Shown here: positions 54,300 through 62,877 of the stretch, piece by piece | Layout of the letters: every line of letters begins with the position of its first letter | Numbering within the stretch: position 1 is the stretch's first letter | Origin: Thermoplasmata archaeon | GTDB lineage: Archaea > Thermoplasmatota > Thermoplasmata > Thermoplasmatales > GCA-001856825 | Assembly (NCBI GenBank): GCA_021792355.1 | Contig: JAJYUV010000002.1 | Location: 581-64,580 of the forward strand | DNA length: 64,000 bases | Direction of reading: 5' to 3' | Notes under the pieces: generated by a model | The model's input: the letters and a program-made list of their open reading frames with translations, nothing else | The model's database searches: none | Told to the model about the DNA's origin: nothing | Made by a program: the position numbers and the translations under genes

Positions 54300-54770
54300 C
54301 TATTTCACGACTAGGACCGCACACTCTGAATTGGCTGCTACCCTCTGGCTGACTGAACCAAGGAAAACACCCCTGATGAATCCTCTCTTCCTGTTGCCTA
54401 TTACAATCAGGTCTGGCTTGGTGGAGCTGGCCAGGTCCAGTATCTCTCTGGCAGGATCCCCCTGCTTTAGATAGGTTTTCGGATTCTTCACGCCATTGGA
54501 TATTGAGTAGTCCCTGGCGTGGTTCAGTATTGTCTCAGCTCTTTCCTTTAGGGTTGCCAGTCTCTCAACTATCGTCAGATCTCCAGTGGGATTCTCGCCA
54601 GTCACATACTGCACTGGATATGGCACGACCATAACGATATCCATTTCAAGATTCGACTGAACTTTTGCTAGGCTGATACCCATGTCAAGAGCTCGCATAG
54701 AGGGCTTTGTACCGTCTATTGCAACCATTATCTTTGACAGAGGCAAAATTCCCCTCGCCTTTTCCTCCAT
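54300..54770 (-). CDS. Universal stress protein (UspA family)
   Basis: 156 residues. The ATP-binding form is indicated by KIMVAIDGTKPS at the N-terminus and the C-terminal VIGNRKRGFIRGVFLGSVSQ (G-x2-G-x9-G-[ST]-like). The fold is a Rossmann-like alpha/beta. Usp proteins act in stress survival; the target is unknown. ATG 54770 lies about 24 bases from a TATA element shared with the nth gene. Confidence 0.88.
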   Translation of the reverse strand: MEEKARGILPLSKIMVAIDGTKPSMRALDMGISLAKVQSNLEMDIVMVVPYPVQYVTGENPTGDLTIVERLATLKERAETILNHARDYSISNGVKNPKTYLKQGDPAREILDLASSTKPDLIVIGNRKRGFIRGVFLGSVSQRVAANSECAVLVVK

Positions 54771-54785
54771 ATGAAATGATAACTC

Positions 54786-54800
54786 AAGTTAATATAAAAA
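54786..54800. promoter_or_regulatory. Shared AT-rich TATA region between usp and nth
   Basis: aagttaatataaaaa serves as the TATA element for the stress-protein gene (about 24 bases from its ATG) and probably, read on the other strand, for nth. Only about 60 bases separate the two start codons. Confidence 0.35.
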
Positions 54801-54833
54801 ATTGTTTAATTTGCTGCAATCATTATTATGTAA

Positions 54834-55478
54834 GTGGGATTAGACTTGAAGATGAAAGTCAATATCATCCTAGACAAAATCGAGAGGATGGTGGAGCAAC
54901 ACATTGCAATCTGGGACGATCCCTTCAGGATACTGATTACTGGGATACTTTCCACCCGAACCAAGGACGAAGTGACAGACAGGGCAAGTCTGAGACTTTT
55001 CTGTCGCTATCCCACCATGGATGAGTTGTCCAGGGCCCCCAGGACCGCTGTGGAGAGATTGATAATGCCTGTCGGGTTCTACAAGAGAAAGGCAAGTGAT
55101 GTAATACAAACAACCAGGATAATTATGAGAAAGCATAAGGGAAAGGTACCGGATGTGATGGAATATTTACTTGAATTACCCGGTGTCGGAAGGAAGGTGG
55201 CCAACATCGTTCTATCAGAGGGTGTAGGGAAATATGGCCTCGCTGTCGACACCCACGTTCAGAGAATTTCGACAAGGCTGGGGTTGTCCACATCGGATAA
55301 ACCAGAGAAGACGGAGTTGCAACTCAAGAGGAAAATTCCCCGAGAAAGATGGAACGAAGTGAATTCGTATTTCGTGGAGTTCGGGAAACAGATATGCAGA
55401 CCTGTGAATCCACGCTGCGACCTGTGCGACTTGAGGAATGTTTGCAATTACTGGAGAGCTCATGAAAATAGTGGTTGA
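54834..55478 (+). CDS. nth: Endonuclease III (DNA glycosylase/AP lyase)
   Basis: 214 residues, GTG start at 54834 (an ATG at 54852 is possible). The helix-hairpin-helix LPGVGRKVANIVL followed by the catalytic Asp in LAVDTHVQRIS is typical. The iron-sulfur cluster motif C-x6-C-x2-C-x5-C is seen in CRPVNPRCDLCDLRNVC. It excises oxidised pyrimidines in base-excision repair. It overlaps nob1 by 17 bases. Confidence 0.94.
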   Translation: MGLDLKMKVNIILDKIERMVEQHIAIWDDPFRILITGILSTRTKDEVTDRASLRLFCRYPTMDELSRAPRTAVERLIMPVGFYKRKASDVIQTTRIIMRKHKGKVPDVMEYLLELPGVGRKVANIVLSEGVGKYGLAVDTHVQRISTRLGLSTSDKPEKTELQLKRKIPRERWNEVNSYFVEFGKQICRPVNPRCDLCDLRNVCNYWRAHENSG

Positions 55479-55944
55479 TACTTCGTCACTCTTCTACGGA
55501 TTCCAGTTCGATGGAATGAACGAGTATATCACGACTAGCAAAGCGATGGAAGAAGTGAGAAATCGACAGATGAAGAAGAGCATTTCCATGAGACTTGAAC
55601 TGGTGAGAATCCTTGAACCTTCATCCTCCTACATCGAAATGGTGAAGCAATTAGCAAAACGGACTGGAGATCTTGATCAGCTCAGTTCGACAGATATCGA
55701 AATCGTTGCACTTGCAAAGGAGCAGGATGCTCTACTGCTCACAAACGATCTCGCAATTCAGAATGTTTGCAAGAGAATGGATGTAAAATATCAAGCGTTC
55801 GGTGGAAAGTCTATAGACACTGAAATCGAGTGGGGGTACAGGTGCATAGGATGCCACAGGAGGTTCGACAAACTATTCGATGCATGCCCTTACTGCGGAA
55901 ACGAACTGAAGAAGTATCCGAAGAAAAGAAAACCTATCGCCTGA
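55462..55944 (+). CDS. Nob1-like rRNA maturation endonuclease
   Basis: 160 residues from ATG 55462 (a longer frame starts at 55438, inside nth). A PIN domain (MKIVVDTSSLFYG at the start, LSSTDIEIVALAKEQDALLL with the acidic cluster) is joined to a zinc ribbon (YRCIGCHRRFD...CPYCGNEL). Nob1 cleaves the 3' end of precursor 16S rRNA. The C-terminus is basic. It converges with endA, overlapping by 11 bases. Confidence 0.88.
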   Translation: MKIVVDTSSLFYGFQFDGMNEYITTSKAMEEVRNRQMKKSISMRLELVRILEPSSSYIEMVKQLAKRTGDLDQLSSTDIEIVALAKEQDALLLTNDLAIQNVCKRMDVKYQAFGGKSIDTEIEWGYRCIGCHRRFDKLFDACPYCGNELKKYPKKRKPIA

Positions 55945-56677
55945 TCCACTTGATCTCGAACAGTCTGTATTTTTTCAGCTTTGGATCCGGTGCAACTTGC
56001 AGGTAGGTTTTCCGGACGGACTGTGATACTCTGACTCTTGCGACCAAGTCTCTTGCTATTGATTTTTCTCCAATCGTCATAAGATATTTCGCATGAGATG
56101 AGTTCCCCTCGTACACCCTGAATTCCGATCCGAACTTGAGGCCACTCTCTATTCTCAATCCCTTCGCCCGGAAGTGCACGAGAATGTCTTCCTCCTTAGA
56201 TACAACATTGCCAGGACCAACTACTTTCCTGGCCCGATCTACTCTCCCGATCTCGTTAACGGAGTACAGTAGACAACTTCCCTCGTGATCAACCACTGCC
56301 ATCGTGTTGTTCTTCCGTTTCATCACGGCGAATTCAACAAAGTCACTGTCCCAGAAAACGGTGACCGGCTTGTCGGCTGAGTACAGTCTTAGTCTCTTGG
56401 TAATCGGTCTCATTCCCTTGACCTTCAGGAAATGAAATGCAATCGCAGTCTTTCTCTCGTCCGCCGACAACATTTCCTGCACCTGTTCAGTCGTGACACA
56501 AGTTTTACCTCTCGTCACCGTCATCTTCTTCCTAAGGAGCAGATCAATGGAAGAAACAAGGTCTAGGGATAGCATCTGACCCAAATTCTTGCCCTTATAC
56601 CCCTTGTTCCGGAGTGTCGAGGCATCGGCTTCGTTCTCAATCAAAACTCTCCTGTTTCTCAATATGCCTTTGATCAT
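55934..56677 (-). CDS. endA: tRNA-splicing endonuclease EndA
   Basis: 247 residues. The C-terminal catalytic domain shows FRAKGLRIESGLKFGSEFRV, the tyrosine of RVYEG, the histidine of SSHAKYLM and the lysine of SVRKTYLQVA, the Tyr-His-Lys catalytic triad. The N-terminal half looks like a degenerate repeat of the same fold. The length lies between the homotetrameric form (about 180) and the homodimeric form (about 300), so it is probably a shortened two-repeat type. It cuts tRNA introns at bulge-helix-bulge sites, as needed for the tRNA-Met in this window. It starts one base after a small P-loop gene. Confidence 0.9.
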   Translation of the reverse strand: MIKGILRNRRVLIENEADASTLRNKGYKGKNLGQMLSLDLVSSIDLLLRKKMTVTRGKTCVTTEQVQEMLSADERKTAIAFHFLKVKGMRPITKRLRLYSADKPVTVFWDSDFVEFAVMKRKNNTMAVVDHEGSCLLYSVNEIGRVDRARKVVGPGNVVSKEEDILVHFRAKGLRIESGLKFGSEFRVYEGNSSHAKYLMTIGEKSIARDLVARVRVSQSVRKTYLQVAPDPKLKKYRLFEIKWIRR

Positions 56678-56678
56678 C

Positions 56679-57149
56679 CTAGCTGAGCACCATATCGGAC
56701 AGTTCTAGCATGAACTGTTTCATGTTTTCCCCCGTTTTGGATGAAACGGGGATCACCTTGATATTCTTCTTTCCAACAGTCTTTTTCACGTCTTCAACCC
56801 AGAATGCAGCAGAATAATGGAGATCAGACATACAGAGCGCGATTATCACTTTCTTATCGGAGATCATGGAAAGAATGTTGGGAAGGCCATCCAAATCAGC
56901 CCTGTTGTTAGAATTAAGCGTGAGGATGTATGCAGATTTCTTTTCGGAAGTGGGTAGATTGTTCACTTCCTTGAACAGGAAGGATACGCTGTCTCCGTTC
57001 CCACGGGAAAAATTGTACTTCAGGAATTGCCCGGGCATTTGATCGCATTTGTCCACAGAATCAAAGATCATTCTACACAGTAGACTAGTCTTCCCTGATC
57101 CCTTCGGACCAACTACGAGTACTTTCGAAATGCTGGGACTTGCCTGCAT
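56679..57149 (-). CDS. Small P-loop (Ras-like) GTPase-related protein
   Basis: 156 residues. The P-loop is VLVVGPKGSGKTSLLCRMIF and a G5-like SSKTGENMKQF sits near the end. The G4 motif NKxD is replaced by CMSDL, and the DxxG of G3 is not evident. It is therefore a degenerate Ras-like protein; nucleotide specificity is doubtful. It lies one base before endA and is probably cotranscribed. Function unknown. Confidence 0.75.
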   Translation of the reverse strand: MQASPSISKVLVVGPKGSGKTSLLCRMIFDSVDKCDQMPGQFLKYNFSRGNGDSVSFLFKEVNNLPTSEKKSAYILTLNSNNRADLDGLPNILSMISDKKVIIALCMSDLHYSAAFWVEDVKKTVGKKNIKVIPVSSKTGENMKQFMLELSDMVLS

Positions 57150-57346
57150 TTAGGTTCGAATCTAACCTATTATAAAATACTTGTTGATATTGCAATTTGC
57201 AAAGGAACATCAAATAATTTTCTGGCACTCAAAAAGGTTGTTTCAAATGACACTTTCGGAGAAATTGTGGTTAAAAAGGAAAGATAAATTTAGAAAAAAT
57301 CAAACTTTGACATGGGTATTGGAAACTATCAACTCTTTTGAACCTT

Positions 57347-58273
57347 TCATTTGCCCTCTAGCGCAGGATCTCGATGAACTTTGATTATTTCCTTATATCC
57401 CTTGTAGAAGCTTCCAAGCCCTATGACGCCCACCACGAGTATCACCAGCACAGTTTCTAGACCTACAGAATTTAGGTTCGGTATCGGGTTTCCGGTCTTC
57501 ACAGCAATCGTATCCAGGAATGGGAATGCAATGACACCGAGACCAATCAGACCAAATGCAATTCCCCCCAGATAAAGGGTCCTGGCAGCAGTTGATCTTC
57601 CTATGTATTTTATCTGGTTGGCTGTGAGTTTCTTGACTCGCATAACGTTCGCGAAAATTGCTCCTATTATGATCTGCATTAACATCGTGCCGAGCCCGAA
57701 CAAAGCTCCCACTAGTGATGCGTAAAATACGTTCGGCATCTGCGGTGCCAAGATGAATGTGATTATCGTCGAGAATCCTCCAAACCCCCATCCGGCTACG
57801 AAACCATGAACGAAAGCCATACCTACTGGCACTGGTTTTACAGACTCTTCCACTTCCTGCATCGGAATCCTTTCTGCTTTAGACGAGTGATGGACGTGAC
57901 CACCGAACAGTTTGTCTAGAGGAACGTGCAAATCGGTGCCCCTGATCAGATAGTAACCCACGATAAACATCACAAACCCAACCAGTACGTAGATGTATCC
58001 ATCAAGGTTGTATTTCTGGTAGATAAGAGCAAGACCTAGAAAACCAAGAGTCGTTAGTATTGCCCTCTGGATGGTAAATCCGGCGGAGAAGACGAACCCC
58101 GATTTCATTCCCCCCCTGGTGCTGTAACTTCCTATCGAGTAACTGAACGTTATTGGCCACGTATGTTCATCTGGAGTAGCCCCATGCATTATTCCGAGTA
58201 TTATGGCGATCAGCAAGATGAAATAGACTGAAAGACCAGCTGGTGGATTAAGAATGGTATTGAGATCGATCAT
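57347..58273 (-). CDS. Integral membrane metal-transporter candidate (NiCoT/RcnA-like)
   Basis: 308 residues, seven or eight helices. Helix 1 contains LGIMHGATPDEHTWPITFSY, a His-x4-Asp-x-His variant of the metal-binding signature of nickel/cobalt transporters (His-x4-Asp-His). A histidine-rich cytosolic loop (LFGGHVHHSSKAER) and a second MAFVHGFVAGWGFGGF helix support metal transport. The gene overlaps a DtxR-like metalloregulator gene by four bases, which reinforces this. The metal (nickel, cobalt, manganese or iron) and the direction are not determined by the sequence. Confidence 0.7.
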   Translation of the reverse strand: MIDLNTILNPPAGLSVYFILLIAIILGIMHGATPDEHTWPITFSYSIGSYSTRGGMKSGFVFSAGFTIQRAILTTLGFLGLALIYQKYNLDGYIYVLVGFVMFIVGYYLIRGTDLHVPLDKLFGGHVHHSSKAERIPMQEVEESVKPVPVGMAFVHGFVAGWGFGGFSTIITFILAPQMPNVFYASLVGALFGLGTMLMQIIIGAIFANVMRVKKLTANQIKYIGRSTAARTLYLGGIAFGLIGLGVIAFPFLDTIAVKTGNPIPNLNSVGLETVLVILVVGVIGLGSFYKGYKEIIKVHRDPALEGK

Positions 58274-58692
58274 TCCTGTTCACGCAACGAAATTGGCTTG
58301 CCGTGTGGACAAACCTTCGGATTTCCAATCTTTTTGAGAATTAGTCTCGCGTTCGCCTCAGGGATTATGAAGTCCACTTCCGCTGCTTCGTGGCATGCTG
58401 AGTTTTCTGATACTCCACTCTGGCATAGAAGTGATTCATAGGTCCTATGCACTAGTAGGATGCTCTTCGCCGTCCTATTGCCTGACTCTGTCAAAACGAC
58501 CATACCGTCCTTGGACTTGGCTAACCCTTTCTGCTCCAGTCTCTTGACTACGTTCAGTGCGGTGGGAGGTTTGACCCCAAGGGATGTAGCGATCTGGTGC
58601 AGACGCATTGGAAAACTATCGGTTGAGTCCTCTTCAAGGGTCACGAGACAGTCTCTTTCACGTCTACTAATAGTATTAGTCTTATATTCCAT
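58270..58692 (-). CDS. DtxR/MntR-family metal-dependent regulator
   Basis: 140 residues. A winged helix (LHQIATSLGVKPPTALNVVKRLEQKGL) precedes a dimerisation and metal-binding domain with the HRTYESLLCQSGVSENSACHEAAEVDF stretch in pieces (Cys, His, Glu ligands) and the closing CPHGKPIS. It is the first gene of an operon with the membrane transporter. Two perfect 15-base inverted repeats overlap its start and 5' coding region, probable operators for autorepression by metal. Confidence 0.9.
   Translation of the reverse strand: MEYKTNTISRRERDCLVTLEEDSTDSFPMRLHQIATSLGVKPPTALNVVKRLEQKGLAKSKDGMVVLTESGNRTAKSILLVHRTYESLLCQSGVSENSACHEAAEVDFIIPEANARLILKKIGNPKVCPHGKPISLREQE
58666..58680. promoter_or_regulatory. 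Operator candidate (inside the DtxR gene)
   Basis: ACTAATAGTATTAGT is a perfect inverted repeat with seven-base arms around a central G, 15 bases long, located at codons 5-9 of the regulator gene. Its half-site resembles that of the repeat at 58696. Confidence 0.45.
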
Positions 58693-58695
58693 TTA

Positions 58696-58710
58696 TTAGT
58701 ATTATACTAA
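58696..58710. promoter_or_regulatory. Operator candidate upstream of the DtxR-transporter operon
   Basis: TTAGTATTATACTAA is a perfect inverted repeat with seven-base arms, lying 4-18 bases upstream of ATG 58692, where it would cover the transcription start or TATA region. DtxR-family boxes are AT-rich palindromes of this kind. Binding by the adjacent regulator is an inference. Confidence 0.6.
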
Positions 58711-58864
58711 CGCTATTAAAGCTTTCGTAAAACCCGAGAATGATTAGAAATAGACGGCTGCCGAAATTCCACGAATGTAAATCGGAGCCAATTTGAATGG
58801 TTTAGAGTTCCCAACCTGAGGAAGGATGAATTATTTCACCATATTCGAAAAGGATTAAACCACG

Positions 58865-59425
58865 ATGCGATTTACCACTGAAATGCCTTCAATGATTCCT
58901 CGGAAGATATTCTTTGTAAAAGGGGTCGGTACGCACCGGAGTCAACTAGGATCATTTGAGAACGCACTCAGGGATGCAGATATCGCGAAGTACAATCTCG
59001 TGGAAGTGAGTTCTATATTTCCTCCGTACGCTGAACTCATAGACAGGGAAGAGGGCCTGAGAGAGTTGAAACCAGGACAAATTTTGTTTCTGGTCCTGGC
59101 CAGAAACAGTTCGAACGAGCTCAACCGATTGATTACAGCTTCTGTCGGATTTGCCATACCGAGAAACAGGACGATGTACGGGTACATTAGCGAGCATCAT
59201 AGTTTCGGGGAAACTCCAGAAGCATCCGGCAAGTTCGCAGAAGAACTGGCAGCCGAGATGCTCGCAAGCACGATGGGTCTTGATTCTTACCAGATGGATG
59301 AGAATGGCAAGTTCAGGCTGAACGATGCAATTCTTCTGACGGGAAATTCTACTGCATCATCCACAGTTAAGCGGGTGGATGAGTGGACGACGGTTGTTGC
59401 GGCTGCCGTAATGATAACGGGCTGA
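58865..59425 (+). CDS. pdaD: Pyruvoyl-dependent arginine decarboxylase
   Basis: 186 residues. The self-cleavage site is VEVSSIFPP with Ser49-Ser50, producing the pyruvoyl cofactor on the alpha chain. VGFAIPRNRTMYGYISEHHS and EELAAEMLASTMGLD are typical of the archaeal PvlArgDC family. The enzyme makes agmatine, needed for polyamines and for agmatidine in archaeal tRNA-Ile2. The gene is transcribed towards leuS, nine bases upstream of it. Confidence 0.92.
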   Translation: MRFTTEMPSMIPRKIFFVKGVGTHRSQLGSFENALRDADIAKYNLVEVSSIFPPYAELIDREEGLRELKPGQILFLVLARNSSNELNRLITASVGFAIPRNRTMYGYISEHHSFGETPEASGKFAEELAAEMLASTMGLDSYQMDENGKFRLNDAILLTGNSTASSTVKRVDEWTTVVAAAVMITG

Positions 59426-59434
59426 GGTGTTTTT

Positions 59435-62146
59435 GTGGCATACGATTTCAATGCAATAGAGGAGAAATGGCTAAGAAGATGGAAGGAAGAAAGGGTCTTT
59501 GAACCTAGACCGACGGGAAAGAAGTTCCTGTTAACCGTTCCTTGGCCTTACTGTAATGGGGCTCTCCACATTGGTCACGGAAGAACGTATACTGTCGGAG
59601 ACATCGTTTCGAGATACAAGAGGATGAGAGGGTTAAACGTTCTTTATCCGATGGGATTTCATATTTCCGGGACACCAATCCTGGCTTTCAGCAAGAAGAT
59701 TGAGCACGGAGATCAGGCGACGATAAACCTCTACAGGAGCTATCTTGAGCTGTACGGCGACGATCCTTCAAAAGTGTCTGAATTCTCAATTCCGTCCAAT
59801 ATTGCGTCGTACTTTTCTGAGAAAATCATAAACGACTTCACCAACATGGGCTTTTCAATCGATTGGACTAGAAAGTTCACCTCCGGGGAACCTATATACA
59901 ATAAATTCATAGAGTGGCAGTTCAGACTCCTGCAAGAAAAAAATCTGATAAAGAGGGGAGACTATCCAATCCTTTACTCACCTGAGGAGGGTAATCCTGT
60001 TGGAGAAGACGATATTCTGGAGGGTGACACAGACAAGGTCTCCATCACTCAGTTCACGGGAGTATTCTTCTACTGTGGTAACGATATTCTCCTTGCTTCC
60101 ACAGTCAGGCCAGAGACCCTGGACGGAGTCACTAATATTTTCCTGAACCCAAATGCAAATTACTGCAGGATAAGGATGCAGGGACATAACTTCATCGTCA
60201 GTAGGAAAGCTTTTGAGAAACTCAAGTACCAGAGGGATGCGGAATTCGTATCGGACGTTAATGCTGCTGATTTCATCCACAGGATGGCGAAGGAACCGCT
60301 CTACTCAAGGGAGATACCCATACTTCCGGGGAGATTTGTGGATCCGGAGATAGGCACGGGAGTCGATTATTCAGTACCCGCTCACTCCATCTGGGATCAC
60401 GTCGGATTGATGGAAATTAACGAGGGACTAGACTACATTCAAGTCATAGAGACTTCAGGTCATCCGCTTGATATGGAAGCGGTAAGAAAGAAATTCGGAA
60501 TCTCTAGCCTAGAAGACAGGGAAAAACTGGCAGAGGCAACAAAGTATGTGTATGAACAGGAATACTATCACGGAAAGATTCTGAGAGGAAAGTACGCAGG
60601 ACGGATCGTCAAGGATGTCAAGGACGAAATAGTTGAAGACCTCACTCGCATGGGTGTCGCCTTGCCAATCTATGAAACGTCCAGAAAGGCGGAGACCAGG
60701 GAAGGGAATCCAGTTATAGTTGCTGTCATCAAGAATCAGTGGTTCATAGACTACTCAATAGAAGAGTGGAAGGAGAGGGTGAGAGGGTTAATTGAAAGAA
60801 TGGACCTCAGACCTGAAAATCTCAAGAACCAGTTCATTCAAACAGTCGATTGGATAAAGGAGAGGCCGTGTGCTAGAAAAAGGGGGCTGGGGACTAGGCT
60901 TCCCATGGACAACGAATGGATAATAGAGAGTCTCAGCGACTCGACCATTTACACCGTAGTTTATACGATCATCCCATTTCTCAGAAGGATGAAGTTTGAA
61001 GAGATAGACGACGAAGTTTTCAACGAGATATTCTTCGGTAAAGGCGAAATCTCTAAGAAGAGCGAAAGCACAAAGAGAGCAATAAGCGAAGCGAGAAGAG
61101 AATTCCTGTTCTGGTACCCCGTGGATTTGAGGCACACGAGTTATCCACACATTTCCAATCACCTCACATTCTATCTGTTCAACCACGTAGCAATATTTCC
61201 GCCCGAGGAATGGCCCGTGGGTATATCAACTGGCGGAATGGTGATATCTGAAGGACAGAAGATGAGCAAGAGCAAGGGGAACGTTTATCCTTTACTCACC
61301 ATCAAGAAAGAATACGGGGCGGACTTGTTCCGTATGTATCTAGCGTCCAATGCAGACGTCTGGTATGACGTTGACTGGAGAACCAGCGAGGTCGAGAACT
61401 ACTCCAAGAAATTGGAGAGGTTCTATTCTCTTCTCAAAGAGGCAAGAGATGTGCAGGGCTTACCGGAAGAAAGGGACCTCTGGATAGTGTCCAGAATGGC
61501 GGAAAGGATAGATAGGAGTTCAAAGAGCTACGACCAGATGAAGATAAGGGAGGCGGCGGTGGAATTGTTCTTCAACGCACTTAACGACATCAGGGACCTT
61601 GAGAACTTTGCAGGCAAGGACAGGGCACTCAGGGCGGTGAAAATGTTCGGCGTTCAGTGGGCGCTCAGCCTTTCGCCCATCATCCCTTTCCTCGCAGAAG
61701 AGGTCTTCTCAATGTACGGGGGAGAAGGATTTGCCTCGCTGCAGGGGTACCCAGCCATGGAGAACTCTTACAAGGAACGCGAGATGGAATGGAGTTTTGT
61801 CGAGTCGGTGATCGAGGATTTCAGGGGAATAACAAAGGTATCCAACCTGAGACCAAAGAGGATGGTCATCGGTACTGCAGAAGACTGGAAATGGAAGCTG
61901 CTGGATGAAACAAGATCAAAGGACATCAAGGAAATGATAAAGGAAGCAAGTCCGGAACAAAGGGAATTTCTCATAGCTCTTATAAAGAAAAAGGATCTCA
62001 AGCAGAGCATTAGGGACGAAGAGGAAGTACTGAAGAAGTACAGTGAGGATCTTGGTAAATACCTGGGAGTCGAAATAGTTGTGAGCAAGGATCCTGAGTT
62101 TACGAAGAAATCTCTTCCAGGACGCCCATCTATAAGGCTAGAGTGA
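59435..62146 (+). CDS. leuS: Leucyl-tRNA synthetase (archaeal)
   Basis: 903 residues, started at GTG 59435. HIGH is at 45-48 in PWPYCNGALHIGHGRTYT, the editing domain with the TVRPETLDGVTN threonine-rich region follows, and KMSKS at 609-613 is in GQKMSKSKGNVYPL. The C-terminal anticodon-binding and tRNA elbow-binding regions are complete. It charges tRNA-Leu. Confidence 0.96.
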   Translation: MAYDFNAIEEKWLRRWKEERVFEPRPTGKKFLLTVPWPYCNGALHIGHGRTYTVGDIVSRYKRMRGLNVLYPMGFHISGTPILAFSKKIEHGDQATINLYRSYLELYGDDPSKVSEFSIPSNIASYFSEKIINDFTNMGFSIDWTRKFTSGEPIYNKFIEWQFRLLQEKNLIKRGDYPILYSPEEGNPVGEDDILEGDTDKVSITQFTGVFFYCGNDILLASTVRPETLDGVTNIFLNPNANYCRIRMQGHNFIVSRKAFEKLKYQRDAEFVSDVNAADFIHRMAKEPLYSREIPILPGRFVDPEIGTGVDYSVPAHSIWDHVGLMEINEGLDYIQVIETSGHPLDMEAVRKKFGISSLEDREKLAEATKYVYEQEYYHGKILRGKYAGRIVKDVKDEIVEDLTRMGVALPIYETSRKAETREGNPVIVAVIKNQWFIDYSIEEWKERVRGLIERMDLRPENLKNQFIQTVDWIKERPCARKRGLGTRLPMDNEWIIESLSDSTIYTVVYTIIPFLRRMKFEEIDDEVFNEIFFGKGEISKKSESTKRAISEARREFLFWYPVDLRHTSYPHISNHLTFYLFNHVAIFPPEEWPVGISTGGMVISEGQKMSKSKGNVYPLLTIKKEYGADLFRMYLASNADVWYDVDWRTSEVENYSKKLERFYSLLKEARDVQGLPEERDLWIVSRMAERIDRSSKSYDQMKIREAAVELFFNALNDIRDLENFAGKDRALRAVKMFGVQWALSLSPIIPFLAEEVFSMYGGEGFASLQGYPAMENSYKEREMEWSFVESVIEDFRGITKVSNLRPKRMVIGTAEDWKWKLLDETRSKDIKEMIKEASPEQREFLIALIKKKDLKQSIRDEEEVLKKYSEDLGKYLGVEIVVSKDPEFTKKSLPGRPSIRLE

Positions 62147-62148
62147 TT

Positions 62149-62868
62149 TCACTTTTTCAGGAATTTTTCCAAAGTCGCCCGTGCTACAGGAGTTTCTAGT
62201 ACCTCCCCGAAGAGCTTCGCTTCCAGTTCTGTTGAATATTCGGCTTTCCCCAGCAGTGTCTTGATTCTCCTGATGCTTTCTCCAGATTTCTGGGATAGAG
62301 AGATTGCTAGTTCCTCGGCATATTGTACGGGATCGTTTGCAAGATAATTGACCAGACCGAGTGAGTGGGCCTCATTTCCGTCCATGACCTTTCCGGTTAG
62401 AGCAACCTGCCTTGCGATTCCGTTTCCAGCAATTCTCGCTATCCTCTTCAGTCCTCCCCACCCTGGAATCAGTCCGAGATTCACTTCAGTCAACCCCATC
62501 TTTGTCTGAGGTGACGCTACCCTAAGATCGCAACTCAGGGCAAGTTCCAGTCCTCCACCGTACGCACCTCCCTCGATCGCAGCGATAGTTATCGCCCCAA
62601 AATTCTGGAGGAAATCCATGAACTCGTTTCCTTTCTCGGAGAACTTTCTCCCTTCCTCTTCAGATGCGGTGAACATGACTGAAAGGTCCCCTCCGGCAGA
62701 AAAGAACCCACCCTCTCCTCTGATTATGACCACGGATACGTTTACAAGTGACTTGAGCGCTCCCTCCATTTCCTTCAAAACATCCGGGGAAAGTGCGTTC
62801 TTCTTCTCCGGCCTGTTCAGAATGATGTGCGCTACCTTGTCCTTCCTTTCTATCCTTACTAGTCCCAT
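62149..62868 (-). CDS. Enoyl-CoA hydratase/isomerase
   Basis: 239 residues of the crotonase fold: KNALSPDVLKEMEGAL, the oxyanion-hole GGDLSVMF (FFSAGGDLS), and the catalytic-glutamate region SPQTKMGLTEVNLGLIPGWG. The GGAYGGGLELALSCD segment is diagnostic. It hydrates 2-enoyl-CoA to (S)-3-hydroxyacyl-CoA or acts as an isomerase. It converges with leuS (two bases apart) and has no linked fatty-acid genes here. Confidence 0.93.
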   Translation of the reverse strand: MGLVRIERKDKVAHIILNRPEKKNALSPDVLKEMEGALKSLVNVSVVIIRGEGGFFSAGGDLSVMFTASEEEGRKFSEKGNEFMDFLQNFGAITIAAIEGGAYGGGLELALSCDLRVASPQTKMGLTEVNLGLIPGWGGLKRIARIAGNGIARQVALTGKVMDGNEAHSLGLVNYLANDPVQYAEELAISLSQKSGESIRRIKTLLGKAEYSTELEAKLFGEVLETPVARATLEKFLKK

Positions 62869-62877
62869 GTAATGGCA

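Noticed and set aside
57181..57384. 67-codon frame in the gap before the metal-transporter gene
   Set aside because: Composition looks non-coding, it runs into the convergent gene, and no domain is visible; the 57150-57346 gap holds nothing else I can support.
58628..58692. Possibility that the two palindromes are a terminator hairpin
   Set aside because: They lack a T-tract, one is at a start codon, and both are AT-rich with one-base centres, which fits protein binding sites better than RNA hairpins.
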